Source: Niallia endozanthoxylica (GTDB taxonomy: Bacteria > Bacillota > Bacilli > Bacillales > Cytobacillaceae). From it: a stretch of DNA of 64,000 nucleotides. Position numbers and translations under genes: made by a program. The stretch's first letter is position 1; each line of letters starts with the position of its first letter. Shown here in pieces: positions 35,037-44,269 of this stretch. Below the pieces are notes generated by a model. The model saw nothing but the letters and a program-made list of their open reading frames with translations. It ran no database searches and was not told where the DNA came from. The stretch is taken from contig NZ_VYKL01000021.1 in NCBI RefSeq assembly GCF_008710145.1, forward strand, positions 62,001 through 126,000, in the 5' to 3' direction.

Positions 35037-35801
35037 TTAAATTTGAACACTTTCTTCTTTAAAAATGGTTTCTCGATGTTTCATTCTATAACTTGAATCA
35101 TTAAAATGAACAATTTCTGCACGATGAATGAGGCGATTCAAAATGGCTGTCGCTACACCAACGTCACCTAACAGTTCGGTTCACTCATTTGGAAAACGAT
35201 TTGAGGTTAAGATAATAGTTGAATTATTGTACAAGTCATTGACCAGCTGGAAAAACAGATTTGCATCTCTTGGATACATAGCGGCATACATCAAATCATC
35301 AATAATAACTAAGTGTGATTCTTTCATTCTTTTAATCTTTGTTTGGGATTTTCTTGTTATATCCATAGTTTTTAACGTGTGCACCAAGTCGCCCATTGAA
35401 ATAAAAGAGACTTTGTAACCTCGCTTGATGGCTTTTAATCCTAATCCAACCGCCATGTGTGTTTTTCCAACACCCGGCGGTCCCAATAGAATAAGATTGA
35501 ATAACTTTTCAACCCAAGCTAATTCCTTTAATTGATTAAATTGTTTTAAACTTAATGATTCTTGTTTGTTTAAATTAAACTCCCCCAAAGGAGTTATGCA
35601 CGGGAATGCCGCGAGTTTTAATCGTTTTTCCATGTTTCTCTCGTCTCTAATTCTTCGTTCATATTCCACTACATTATTTAGGAAAGCAATATAGCTTAGC
35701 TGTTCCTTTTCAGCTTCCTCCAATAAGGAAGGAAGCTTCTTTGAGGTTTCCACTAATCTTAGTGATACAAGCGAGTCTTGTAGATATTTAATTTGTTTCA
35801 T
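35037..35801 (-). pseudogene. istB: IS21-family transposition helper IstB, interrupted by a stop codon
   Basis: A DnaC-like AAA ATPase. Walker A LLGPPGVGKTHMAVGL is near residue 107 and Walker B HLVIIDDLM near 163. The frame reads SNRFPNE, then TGA where the family has Trp, and continues in the same frame TELLGDVGVATAILNRLIHR, AEIVHFNDSSYRM to a stop at 35037. Total length (254 codons plus stop) is normal for IstB, so one TGG-to-TGA change has killed it. It overlaps the istA remnant by ATGA, as in intact IS21 elements. Confidence 0.85.
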
Positions 35802-35990
35802 TTTGCACTCTCCATGATGACGACATAATCTTCTAACGGATGCTGCCTTGCCTCAGTATTTACCAGTGTTAACTCAGCGATGTCGTTATAATCCGTTTCA
35901 AATTGGTGATTCTGTTGATCGCTGACGGTTGGATTGTTCACTTGTCGTTGGCGTTTTAAGAGAGTGACTACATCCTGGAAGTCATTCGCA
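35798..35990 (-). pseudogene. istA: IS21 transposase IstA, C-terminal remnant
   Basis: The last 50-60 residues of IstA (NHQFETDYNDIAELTLVNTE, ARQHPLEDYVVIMESAK) end in ATGA, overlapping istB. The catalytic DDE region is missing; upstream the frame runs into the 21-bp repeats at 36042. The insertion sequence is therefore a dead fragment. Confidence 0.65.
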
Positions 35991-36041
35991 CTAAGCGAGG
36001 ATGTTTCTCTAAAATTTGGACCAAATATATCAAATTGCGGC

Positions 36042-36111
36042 GGAATTGATATGATTTCTGACGCAATTGATATCAATTGTCCCGGAATTGGTATCAATTG
36101 TGGACCAATTG
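36042..36111. repeat. Three to four helically phased 21-bp repeats
   Basis: AATTGATAT, AATTGATATCAATTG, AATTGGTATCAATTG and AATTGG occur at about 36044, 36065, 36086 and 36106, i.e. every 20-21 bp (two helical turns). They lie about 130 bp upstream of the winged-helix protein gene and look like an operator or iteron set. Confidence 0.6.
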
Positions 36112-36240
36112 GAGTTTTTCAACATTGTACAAGATCCTTTTCCTTTTATACATTGGAGTTAGAAGAGAACTGAAGTACCTAATGGGACGGATTCTTTTTC
36201 ATTAAAACAGCATGAACTTAACTTCAGGAGGAATGGACAG

Positions 36241-37209
36241 GTGGAAAGGCTCAATTTTGACACAATCAAACACTATCAATCTTTTGCTACAATTGAGGAT
36301 ATGGACAAGGCGGTACGCGGGTTTTTATATAAATATAAGTCTTCTCTATCAGATGGAGCGGTGAAGGTACTGAATTTTATATGGCATTATTCAGTGAAGG
36401 TAGTTGGGGTGTCATTTGCCAAGTATGACACAATGGCCGCAACTGTCGGGCTTAGTCGGAGAACGGTCATTCGTGCAGTGAAGGTGTTGGAGGAGCTTAC
36501 TTTTATCAAGAAAATCCCTACTTCTCGAATGAACGGAAAGCAAGGTGTGAATCTGTTTGTGATCCAGCCTTTTGCATTGGATCAGGTGTCACCCCAGGAT
36601 GTCACCCATCCTGTCACTCCTAATAAAACAGAGAATAAACAAAGCTCACTCTGTGAGAATAAAAAACAAAACCGTATTATCGTAAAGGAGACGGAGGTTG
36701 AAGATTCTGTTAGAGAAATGGGATTGAATTCTGAGGCAGTCAGCCGCTCTGATGTGGATGGTGAAAAACAAGCAGAGAGTAAAGGGTTAAAACAAAAGGC
36801 AGGGGTAACATCAAGAGAAATGCAGCAAAAGGCACAACTAAATGCAGAGATTAAATCAACTGTTCAGCTAAAACCGGTTGAATGGCATCAATTCAATCCA
36901 AGCTTTTTACCAGAGTACGTGAACAAAGATTTTATTTTAGCAGCACAGTCATTTTTTCATCCTGGTGACATCCATAAGCTTTGGTCGAAGATTCAATTGG
37001 CTTATAAGAAAGTAAAGCTTTTGGCCAATCTGGATGATGTAATGGAACCCATTATCGCTGATTTTAAACGGACGGTGTTTTTGTATAAGACAGGGAAGGT
37101 ACATACAACCTTTGAAGGGTATTTTTATCGTGTGGTTTACGGGAGCCTGTGGAATTTGAAGGTGCGGGAATATCAGCAAGAGTGGTATGAGAGAGTGATG
37201 AATCGCTAA
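36241..37209 (+). CDS. Winged-helix DNA-binding protein, plasmid/phage replication-like
   Basis: 322 residues, starting at GTG behind AGGAGG. Residues 40-110 contain a helix-turn-helix (AATVGLSRRTVIRAVKVLEE, then LTFIKKIP and a wing), the pattern of replisome-organiser or plasmid Rep-type winged helices. A charged, variable linker (about 120-210) leads to a helical C-terminal domain ending FEGYFYRVVYGSLWNLKVRE. The 21-bp phased repeats upstream could be its binding sites. It could be a replication initiator relic of a mobile element or a transcription regulator. No other replication gene is adjacent. Confidence 0.65.
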   Translation: MERLNFDTIKHYQSFATIEDMDKAVRGFLYKYKSSLSDGAVKVLNFIWHYSVKVVGVSFAKYDTMAATVGLSRRTVIRAVKVLEELTFIKKIPTSRMNGKQGVNLFVIQPFALDQVSPQDVTHPVTPNKTENKQSSLCENKKQNRIIVKETEVEDSVREMGLNSEAVSRSDVDGEKQAESKGLKQKAGVTSREMQQKAQLNAEIKSTVQLKPVEWHQFNPSFLPEYVNKDFILAAQSFFHPGDIHKLWSKIQLAYKKVKLLANLDDVMEPIIADFKRTVFLYKTGKVHTTFEGYFYRVVYGSLWNLKVREYQQEWYERVMNR

Positions 37210-37279
37210 TGTAAATAGTATAATCGCCTATAATTTTCCTTCGTGTCCATTTGCTTTGTTATAATAAATCATGGTGAAT

Positions 37280-37361
37280 TTGAAACGTAGGGCTGGACCT
37301 CCTGTTTCACCTGGGAACTATTTTCCTTAAAATGAAACGGCAGAACCGTCCCCGCGCTTCA
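37280..37361. repeat. Family-1 repeat upstream of mcrB-2
   Basis: TGAAACGTAGGGCTGGACC at the left, AACTATTTTCCTTAAAATG in the centre and AAACGGCAGAACCGTCCCCG at the right. It ends 20 bp before the mcrB start, so it must be part of the leader if transcription starts upstream of it. Confidence 0.75.
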
Positions 37362-37380
37362 AGAAAGGAGCATCACTCAT

Positions 37381-39873
37381 ATGAATTATTGGATATTTCA
37401 AGGAAACCCAAAGCAATTTGATGTCAATACATATGTAGAGGAAAATAAAGAACTGACATGGGGCGTCAGACAAAAACAATATATAGATGATATCAAAATG
37501 GGTGATAAAGTTTTTCTATGGAGAGCAGACGGTGGAAAAAAGAATTCAGGTGGAGTGATTGCCTTAAGTGAAGTCATCTCTGAACCCTATGAAGGAGATG
37601 AACATTACGAGGTAAAATTAGTTATAAAGGCATACCGTTTGACTAAAGACGATGGTATGCTCATGCGCCATGAATTAAAAGAACTGCCGGAAACGAAAAC
37701 CATACAGATTTTAAAAATAGGAACGGGAACCAATTTTAAACTGACAGAACAGGAGTTTCTGATATTAAGTGAATTTTGGAAAAAACCTAATCTGGTTGAA
37801 GAAAGATTGGAACAATCATTGGTTGATCGCTATTTATATGCTTTCAAACCACAAGCTAAAGAGTGGTTTAGAAAAGCTGAGTTTCTTTATTTAAATCAAC
37901 ACTTTTTTGAACGTTTTAAAACAATGGAACACCTTCAGCAATTGGAATGGGGAAATGTACAGGAGTTAGGTAATCATATCAATGCATTTATGACTATGCC
38001 TCTTGCCAAAAAACGAGCACTGGGTAATCCGAACGCACCGATAGAAAAGTATAGAGAAAGTTTTATGTACTTAATCTACGGGGAAGATTCCTTACAAGTA
38101 CGCATTGATCGTTTTTTACATGATGAAAATTATAAAATCTTCGGACTGGGCGAGAGTTTTGTCAGTGAATTTGTTGGAAATATTTTTCCGGAACAATACT
38201 GTTTTTACAATCAAAGAGACAAGGTAGCGGTTGAAAATATTCTGGAATTAGATCCAAAATATTCGAGAAGAGATACGATTGGGGAAAAATTCGTAAAGTT
38301 TCAAAGATGTCTTAATGATCACGAAATTTCAAATAAATATTTAGACATTGTAGGTAAACAAACGAATTTACCACTCTATCTAGAAGTAGATCAGTTTTTT
38401 AGCTTTTTGTATGAAACATTCGGTAAATCCTCCCAGGAAGAGACAGAGGTTATAATGGACGGGCCACAATATTGGTTGTTGTCACCAGGGGAAAATAACT
38501 ACATGTGGGATGATTTTAAACAAAATGAAATCATTGGGATCGGCTGGAAAGAGCTGGGTGATTTGAAAAAGTATAGTAGTAAACGGGAGATATTAGAAGC
38601 TTTAAAGGAAATGAACCAATTAGATTATAATCCTACTATGAATGCATTAGCTAATTACCAGTTTGCCTTTGAAATGAAAGTAGGGGATTATGTATTAATC
38701 AAAGCGGGGATTCGGAAATTAACCGCTTTAGGAAAAATAATCTCTGATTATATTTATGATGCGGCTCGAGAGGGTTATCACTCGATTCGAAAGGTAGAAT
38801 GGTTGAAAACGGGAAATTGGGATACCGGTACTTTAAATTTACATACAAAAGCTTTGACAGATATTACTCCATACGAAGAGTATGTTCAGGATCTTCTCGA
38901 AATAATGAATGTGGATAGTAAGGAATTTGACTATCCTAATGCCAACTCAGGAGCCGGGGTTGTGTTAGATGGACCTCCAGATGAGCCAGTTCCTTTACCA
39001 TTATTTAATTCCGAAAATATTTATCAAGAAATATTTATGGAAGAAGAAGAGATCGAGGAAATTCTTGAAACGTTAGACTATAAGAAAAATATCATTCTTC
39101 AAGGTCCTCCCGGTGTTGGGAAAACCTTTTTAGCGAAGCGGCTTGCCTTTTTACACATGGGTGCAATTGATGATAGTAAAATTACCATGATTCAATTCCA
39201 TCAGTCCTATTCCTATGAGGAGTTTATTCGCGGATATAAGCCAAATGAAAATGGCCATTTCATCTTAAAGGACGGGATCTTCTATACTTTTTGTAAAAAA
39301 GCCATTAGTGATCCGGAAGGAAATTATTATATGGTCATTGATGAGATTAACCGTGGAAACCTTTCAAAGATTTTCGGCGAGTTAATGATGCTAATGGAAT
39401 CGGATAAAAGAGGTAAGAAATATGCTGTAAAACTCGCTTATGGTAAAAATGAAGAAGAAACTTTTTACATACCAAAAAATCTGTATTTAATTGGAACAAT
39501 GAATACCGCAGACCGATCCATTGCCTTAGTTGATTATGCTCTAAGAAGACGTTTTTCTTTTATCACGGTGGAGCCTGCCTTTGATTCAGAAAAATTTAGT
39601 GAGTATTTACGAAGGAAAGGTCTAAGTCAGGGATTTATCGAAATGATTATTGGTAATATGAACGATCTTAATCATGAAATTGTTAGTGATACTATTAATT
39701 TAGGCAAAGGTTTTGAAATTGGGCATTCCTATTTCTGTCCAACGATCGAAAATGTCGTTGATGAGCAGAAATGGTATGACCGAATTATCAAGATGGAAAT
39801 CAAACCTTTATTGAAAGAATATTGGTTTAATCAGGAGGAGAAAGTGAATGAACTCCTTGAAAGAATTAAGTAA
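37381..39873 (+). CDS. mcrB: McrB-like AAA+ GTPase with N-terminal EVE domain (restriction system 2)
   Basis: 830 residues, different in build from the system at 19378. Residues 1-135 are an EVE domain (MNYWIFQGNPKQFDVNTYVE, KMGDKVFLWRADGG). About 360-490 is a second EVE-like unit (YWLLSPGENNYMWDDFKQNE, IGIGWKELGD, VGDYVLIKAGIRKLTALG). The AAA+ core follows: GPPGVGKTFLAKRL near 575, MIQFHQSYSYEEFIRGYKP, DEINRGNLSKIFGELM near 654 and MNTADRSIALVDYALRRRF near 707. EVE domains bind modified cytosines, which suits a modification-dependent restriction enzyme. GAAAGGAG precedes the ATG. It overlaps its mcrC by 26 bases. Confidence 0.92.
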   Translation: MNYWIFQGNPKQFDVNTYVEENKELTWGVRQKQYIDDIKMGDKVFLWRADGGKKNSGGVIALSEVISEPYEGDEHYEVKLVIKAYRLTKDDGMLMRHELKELPETKTIQILKIGTGTNFKLTEQEFLILSEFWKKPNLVEERLEQSLVDRYLYAFKPQAKEWFRKAEFLYLNQHFFERFKTMEHLQQLEWGNVQELGNHINAFMTMPLAKKRALGNPNAPIEKYRESFMYLIYGEDSLQVRIDRFLHDENYKIFGLGESFVSEFVGNIFPEQYCFYNQRDKVAVENILELDPKYSRRDTIGEKFVKFQRCLNDHEISNKYLDIVGKQTNLPLYLEVDQFFSFLYETFGKSSQEETEVIMDGPQYWLLSPGENNYMWDDFKQNEIIGIGWKELGDLKKYSSKREILEALKEMNQLDYNPTMNALANYQFAFEMKVGDYVLIKAGIRKLTALGKIISDYIYDAAREGYHSIRKVEWLKTGNWDTGTLNLHTKALTDITPYEEYVQDLLEIMNVDSKEFDYPNANSGAGVVLDGPPDEPVPLPLFNSENIYQEIFMEEEEIEEILETLDYKKNIILQGPPGVGKTFLAKRLAFLHMGAIDDSKITMIQFHQSYSYEEFIRGYKPNENGHFILKDGIFYTFCKKAISDPEGNYYMVIDEINRGNLSKIFGELMMLMESDKRGKKYAVKLAYGKNEEETFYIPKNLYLIGTMNTADRSIALVDYALRRRFSFITVEPAFDSEKFSEYLRRKGLSQGFIEMIIGNMNDLNHEIVSDTINLGKGFEIGHSYFCPTIENVVDEQKWYDRIIKMEIKPLLKEYWFNQEEKVNELLERIK

Positions 39874-40891
39874 AATCCCAGTAAAAAATATCTATTATAT
39901 GCTTTGTTATGCTTGGGGACATCTGACTGAGAAAGATATGACGAGTGTGGCACAAGAAGATGAAAAGGACATTCATCATTTACTCACAAGAATTCTTGTG
40001 GTGAAGATCCGTTCGTTAATAAAAAGGGGCTTTTACCGCGAATATAGAGCCAATCAAGAAGAGATGTCATTGTTGCGAGGGAAAGTTCTCTTTTCCCAAT
40101 CGGTTCATTCATTTTCTTTTAAGCGGGGAAAAATGCAGTGTGAATATGAAGAATTGAATCTTAATATCCTTCACAATCAAATTATTAAAACGACTTTACA
40201 TTCATTATTAAGGGTTCAGAATCTCGACCAACGTTTATTGAATGAAGTACAACAATTACATCATTATTTTGCTGGCATAGACATCATTCCACTTTATTCT
40301 AAAGTGTTTTCGAATATAACCTTACATCGAAGTAACCAACATTATCGTTTTGTTTTGGATATCTGTCAGTTCTTATATGAATCATTGTTGATTCACGAAG
40401 ATGGGGATGAAAGAAGTTTTTCGGATTTTGAAAGAGATGCGAAAAGAATGCCACGTTTATTTGAAGAGTTTGTACGGAATTTCTATAAAGCAGAATTACC
40501 TGACTATCGGGTGAAGCGAGACAGGTTTCATTGGGATGCCGTCGGAGATAACCTGAACTATTTGCCGAGTATGGAGACCGATATTTCATTAGAAAATCAA
40601 TCTGAAAAATGGATCATCGATACTAAGTTTTATCAAGATACAGTCAAAGGGCATTGGGGCTCAGAAAAGTTAATTAGCGGCAACCTTTATCAGTTGTATT
40701 CTTACCTTAGCAACTATAAAGATAAAAGCTTTCCGAAAAAGGAACTAAAAGGTATGCTATTGTATCCTTTAGTTGGACATAGTCTGGATCTCTCCTATGA
40801 AATAAAAGGTTATCCAATAAAGGTGTGCACGGTGGATTTAAATCAGAACTGGCAACAGATTCATCATCGATTGTTAGAGATTATTTGTTGA
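39848..40891 (+). CDS. mcrC: McrC-type endonuclease subunit (system 2)
   Basis: 347 residues. It starts KIPVKNIYYMLCYAWGHL, the typical N terminus of short McrC proteins, and has RGKVLFSQSV and EYEELNLNILHNQIIKTTL in the middle. The PD-(D/E)xK nuclease is visible in METDISLEN (Asp near 245) and WIIDTKFYQD (Asp-x-Lys near 258). AGGAGAAAG lies inside the end of mcrB before the ATG, so translation is coupled. It ends at a strong terminator. Confidence 0.92.
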   Translation: MNSLKELSKIPVKNIYYMLCYAWGHLTEKDMTSVAQEDEKDIHHLLTRILVVKIRSLIKRGFYREYRANQEEMSLLRGKVLFSQSVHSFSFKRGKMQCEYEELNLNILHNQIIKTTLHSLLRVQNLDQRLLNEVQQLHHYFAGIDIIPLYSKVFSNITLHRSNQHYRFVLDICQFLYESLLIHEDGDERSFSDFERDAKRMPRLFEEFVRNFYKAELPDYRVKRDRFHWDAVGDNLNYLPSMETDISLENQSEKWIIDTKFYQDTVKGHWGSEKLISGNLYQLYSYLSNYKDKSFPKKELKGMLLYPLVGHSLDLSYEIKGYPIKVCTVDLNQNWQQIHHRLLEIIC

Positions 40892-40964
40892 TAAGGATTG
40901 ATCCCGTTTTAGTGGGGGAGTAATAATTATTGTTTATATAGCGCCCATAAAGACACTTGCGTTA

Positions 40965-41003
40965 AAAATAAAGCGACCGATTTAACTCGGTCGCTTTATT
41001 AGC
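40965..41003 (+). terminator. Rho-independent terminator after mcrBC-2
   Basis: AATAAAGCGACCGA-TTTAAC-TCGGTCGCTTTATT, a 14-bp perfect stem. Confidence 0.85.
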
Positions 41004-41017
41004 GAATCAAATGTTAA

Positions 41018-41046
41018 TTATTTATCAATTTGATTTGTTATATAAT
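41018..41046 (+). promoter_or_regulatory. Putative promoter of the mazG-helicase operon
   Basis: A perfect -10 TATAAT at 41041-41046, with a poor -35 (TTATTT, 17-bp spacing). The predicted start near 41053 lies before the GTG at 41076 and next to the ATG at 41058. Confidence 0.4.
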
Positions 41047-41075
41047 AAATGTAATCAATGATGGAGGAAATTTCA

Positions 41076-41402
41076 GTGCCTACATACAATAAACTTGTTC
41101 GAGATAGAATACCGCATATTATAAACGATTCTGGAAAAACACCAATTACAAAAATCTTAAACCAAGAAGAATACATAACTGAACTCCGCAAAAAAAGCGA
41201 AGAAGAATTGCAAGAATACTTATCAGCAAAAACAAATGAAGAGGCCCTCGAGGAGTTAGCTGACCTCCTAGAAATCATCCATGCACTCGCAAAAGTCCAT
41301 GGTTCTTCTATAGAAGATGTAGAAAACATTCGTATCGAGAAAGCCGCAAAAAGAGGCGGCTTTTCAGATAAAGTGTACTTAATTGAGGTTTGTGATGAAT
41401 AA
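41076..41402 (+). CDS. MazG-like nucleoside triphosphate pyrophosphohydrolase
   Basis: 108 residues of the phosphoribosyl-ATP-pyrophosphohydrolase/MazG-like all-alpha superfamily. It opens PTYNKLVRDRIPHIINDSGK, a signature of a small house-cleaning subfamily. The metal-binding acidic sets are visible: EEELQEYL (43-50) and ALEELADLLEII with Glu59/60 and Asp63. It should cleave (d)NTPs to monophosphates and pyrophosphate. GTG at 41076 is chosen because GGAGG lies eight bases before it. The ATG at 41058 sits just before that site and close to the likely transcript start. It overlaps the downstream PLD-helicase gene by eight bases, which argues for a functional link. Confidence 0.88.
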   Translation: MPTYNKLVRDRIPHIINDSGKTPITKILNQEEYITELRKKSEEELQEYLSAKTNEEALEELADLLEIIHALAKVHGSSIEDVENIRIEKAAKRGGFSDKVYLIEVCDE

Positions 41403-43827
41403 AGTGCGGCTTATAACAGACAGATTGGTTGATCACCTAGTCACCGAAATAGATTGGGCTAACAGCATTTATATCTTAATTTCCTTTGTCATGAAATCAG
41501 GAGTAGAGGCTATTCATGATGCATTGAAAAAAGCTGCTGAGCGGGGGGCAGATATCAAAATTTGTACAGGGGACTATCTATTTGTCACACAGCCAGAAGC
41601 CTTGCAATTACTCGTTAGCATTCATGATCAAATGGAAGTTCGTTTATGGCAAAGTAATGGGACATCGTTTCACCCGAAAGCGTATATTTTCCAAAATGAT
41701 GAGAATAGTATATTAATTGTCGGTTCCTCTAATCTATCCCGTTCGGCCTTAACGTCAGGGACAGAATGGAATCTGGCGATGGAGAAAGAGGCAGGACCTG
41801 AAGCATATGATCAGGCAGTAAAAACCTTTTTAGAGGATATTTTTTATCATGAACAAACGCTGACGGTTAATCATGAAACGATAAAGATATACAGCGAACA
41901 ATATGAACACTATCACCAAAAGCACGAAAACTTGGTACATAATTGGACTGAACTGGAAGAAATTGAATTAATGCTGCCAACAGAACATGTGCCGGAATCT
42001 GAGACAGTTAGAGAAACTCCAACTGCCTATGGCGACATTGAACCGCGCTTTGCCCAGCCCGAGGCTCTTGAGCAATTGGAGATTACATTGGAGGAAGGCT
42101 ATCATAGCGCTCTTGTTGTTATGGCAACTGGATTAGGGAAAACGTATTTAGCTGGTTTCTTTGCTCGGAATTTTGAACGTACGCTTTTCATTGCTCACCG
42201 TGAGGAGATTTTAAATCAGGCGCAGAAGTCATTTAAGCATATCATGCCGGAACGATCAACAGGTATCTATAATGGAAAAGTAAAAGATGCAGAGGCACAG
42301 AGCATTTTTGCATCTATTTCTACATTAAGTATGAAGCAGCATCTGGAGGTCTTTGGTCCAGACACTTTTGACTTAATCATTATTGATGAATTCCACCATG
42401 CGGCTGCAGCTTCTTACCAGAGGGTACTTGATTATTTTAAGCCAAAGTTTCTGCTTGGAATTACGGCCACACCTGATCGTAATGATAATAAAGATGTTTA
42501 TGCCATTTGTGAGGGGAATGTGGCCTACAGGATTGATTTTTTGGAAGCGATTCAAAGACAGTGGCTTGCCCCGTTTAAGTATGTGGGTGTCTATGATGAG
42601 ACAGATTACTCTCAATTAACATGGCTGGGGACAAGGTATGCTGAAGAGGATCTGTTAAAAGTACAAATTCGGGAAGAGATGGCGGAGAATACTTTACAAG
42701 CATGGAAGGAATATAAACAAACTCGCACGCTCGTCTTTTGTTCGTCGATCCGTCAGGCTGTCTTTTTGTCAGATTATTTTAATCAGAATGGCTTTCGAAC
42801 TGTCAGCTTACATTCAAAACAAGTAGACATCAACCGAAGTCAGGCAATTGCCATGCTGGACCGGGGAGAACTGGATGCTATTTTTACCGTTGATTTATTT
42901 AATGAAGGGGTCGACATCCCTTCGGTTGATACACTGCTTTTTGTCAGGCCGACGGAATCATTAACTGTTTTTACACAGCAGGTTGGGCGTGGACTACGGT
43001 TACATCCGGATAAAGAAAATTGCGTTATCATTGATCTGATTGGAAATTACCGTAACGCTGATGTCAAACTGAGTGTGTTTGATACAAATCCCGAAACTAA
43101 AAAGAAAAAATCTGCCGTTCAGCCAACTGTTCCGCAGCATTGTTCCTTTGATTTAGATATTCGAGTGATCAACCTGCTTGAAGAAATGGCTAGAAAAAGA
43201 CAGCCTCGAAAACAAAAACTATATGATGATTATTTTGCTTTAAAACAAGAAATGGGGCGGAAACCTTCTTACCTTGAGCTTCATTTAAAAGGCTGGTCGG
43301 ACTCTACTTTATACAAACAGGAATTTAAATCATATGTAGGCTTCCTTTTCTGGGCTGATGAATTGTCTGAAAGGGAGAAAGAGGCTTTCCGAAGATATGA
43401 ATCATGGATTCTTGAAGTGGAAAAGACAGCTATGTCCAAAAGTTATAAGATGGTTGTGCTGAAAGTGATGCTTGATCGAGGGGTTTCTCAGTGGTACCAA
43501 CCTATTACCCCAGAAGAAACAGCACTTGGCTTTCATCAATTTTTAACTGAAAAGGAATACCGCAAAAGAATAGATCTGTCGGATAAAGCTGGGAAACAAT
43601 TATGGGATTACAATGAAGATAAAGTTAGCAAGTTAATTGTCAGAATGCCAATGACCAAATGGAGTGGCAGTTCAAAAGGGTTACTTAGCTTTGAAAATGA
43701 TGTATTTAGTTTAAATTTTGCCATAGCTGAAGATGACCAGGACATCCTGTATCATTGGACGAAGGAAATTTGTGAATACCGGTTACATCATTATTTTGAG
43801 CGGAGAGAGAAGCGAGAAAGTAAATAA
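41395..43827 (+). CDS. PLD-nuclease / superfamily 2 helicase fusion
   Basis: 810 residues. The PLD nuclease is at about 1-170 (FHPKAYIF with His93 and Lys95, VGSSNLSRSAL near 109). The SF2 helicase has ATGLGKT near 244-250, a DEFHH box near 331 (DEAH with Phe), ITATPDRND, and QQVGRGLR near 529. The C-terminal ~230 residues are helical, with a repeat-like unit (MGRKPSYLELHLKGWSDSTL). Unlike the helicase at 11279 it lacks the DUF3427 end. GAGGT lies six bases before the ATG and within mazG, so translation is coupled. It probably moves along DNA and cuts. Read with its neighbours, it is the likely effector of an uncharacterised defence operon. Confidence 0.9.
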   Translation: MNKVRLITDRLVDHLVTEIDWANSIYILISFVMKSGVEAIHDALKKAAERGADIKICTGDYLFVTQPEALQLLVSIHDQMEVRLWQSNGTSFHPKAYIFQNDENSILIVGSSNLSRSALTSGTEWNLAMEKEAGPEAYDQAVKTFLEDIFYHEQTLTVNHETIKIYSEQYEHYHQKHENLVHNWTELEEIELMLPTEHVPESETVRETPTAYGDIEPRFAQPEALEQLEITLEEGYHSALVVMATGLGKTYLAGFFARNFERTLFIAHREEILNQAQKSFKHIMPERSTGIYNGKVKDAEAQSIFASISTLSMKQHLEVFGPDTFDLIIIDEFHHAAAASYQRVLDYFKPKFLLGITATPDRNDNKDVYAICEGNVAYRIDFLEAIQRQWLAPFKYVGVYDETDYSQLTWLGTRYAEEDLLKVQIREEMAENTLQAWKEYKQTRTLVFCSSIRQAVFLSDYFNQNGFRTVSLHSKQVDINRSQAIAMLDRGELDAIFTVDLFNEGVDIPSVDTLLFVRPTESLTVFTQQVGRGLRLHPDKENCVIIDLIGNYRNADVKLSVFDTNPETKKKKSAVQPTVPQHCSFDLDIRVINLLEEMARKRQPRKQKLYDDYFALKQEMGRKPSYLELHLKGWSDSTLYKQEFKSYVGFLFWADELSEREKEAFRRYESWILEVEKTAMSKSYKMVVLKVMLDRGVSQWYQPITPEETALGFHQFLTEKEYRKRIDLSDKAGKQLWDYNEDKVSKLIVRMPMTKWSGSSKGLLSFENDVFSLNFAIAEDDQDILYHWTKEICEYRLHHYFERREKRESK

Positions 43828-43850
43828 GCTAAAAAGTTGAGGTACCTATT

Positions 43851-44213
43851 ATGACTTGTGTGTTCTGTAATATGAAAGAAGTTGTTTTGGAAAATGATCT
43901 AGCCCTAGCTTTTTATGATAAATATCCGGTAAACAAAGGCCATCTTCTTATTATTCCAAAAAGACATGTTGAGCAGTATTTTGATTTAACGCTTGATGAG
44001 AGAAATGCGATTGATCAATTACTATTTGAAGGAAAAAAATTGCTGGATGAGCAATTGGCTCCAGATGGGTATAACATCGGCGTTAACTGTGGGGAAGCAG
44101 CGGGGCAGACGATTTTTCATATGCATGTTCATCTTATTCCTAGATTTAAAGGTGATATGGAAGAGCCTCGGGGGGGTGTTAGGGGTGTTATTCCGGAGAA
44201 GAGAGTTTATTAA
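43851..44213 (+). CDS. HIT family hydrolase (Hint/Fhit-like)
   Basis: 120 residues. Zinc-type CVFC is at 3-6. The histidine triad HMHVHLIPR has His90, His92 and His94 intact, followed by the usual Arg-Phe-x-x-D ending. HIT enzymes hydrolyse nucleotide phosphoramidates and dinucleoside polyphosphates or transfer nucleotides. GTTGAGGTAC precedes the ATG, 23 bases after the helicase stop, so it belongs to the same transcript. A chromosomal Hint elsewhere would make this an extra, system-bound copy. Confidence 0.9.
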   Translation: MTCVFCNMKEVVLENDLALAFYDKYPVNKGHLLIIPKRHVEQYFDLTLDERNAIDQLLFEGKKLLDEQLAPDGYNIGVNCGEAAGQTIFHMHVHLIPRFKGDMEEPRGGVRGVIPEKRVY

Positions 44214-44269
44214 AAATACTTTGAAAGTTAATCTTTGTCTTTCAAGATTAATACGGGGTTTTTGTACAT

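Noticed and set aside
36042-36111. Coding sequence of istA extending through the 21-bp repeats
   Set aside because: The frame stays open only because the 21-bp period gives a seven-residue repeat (IPGQLIS/IASEIIS). It is unlike IstA.
41395-43827. DISARM or BREX component
   Set aside because: DISARM has separate DrmA helicase, DrmB and PLD DrmC plus a methylase, and BREX has PglZ and BrxC. None of these is nearby; here the PLD and helicase are one chain.
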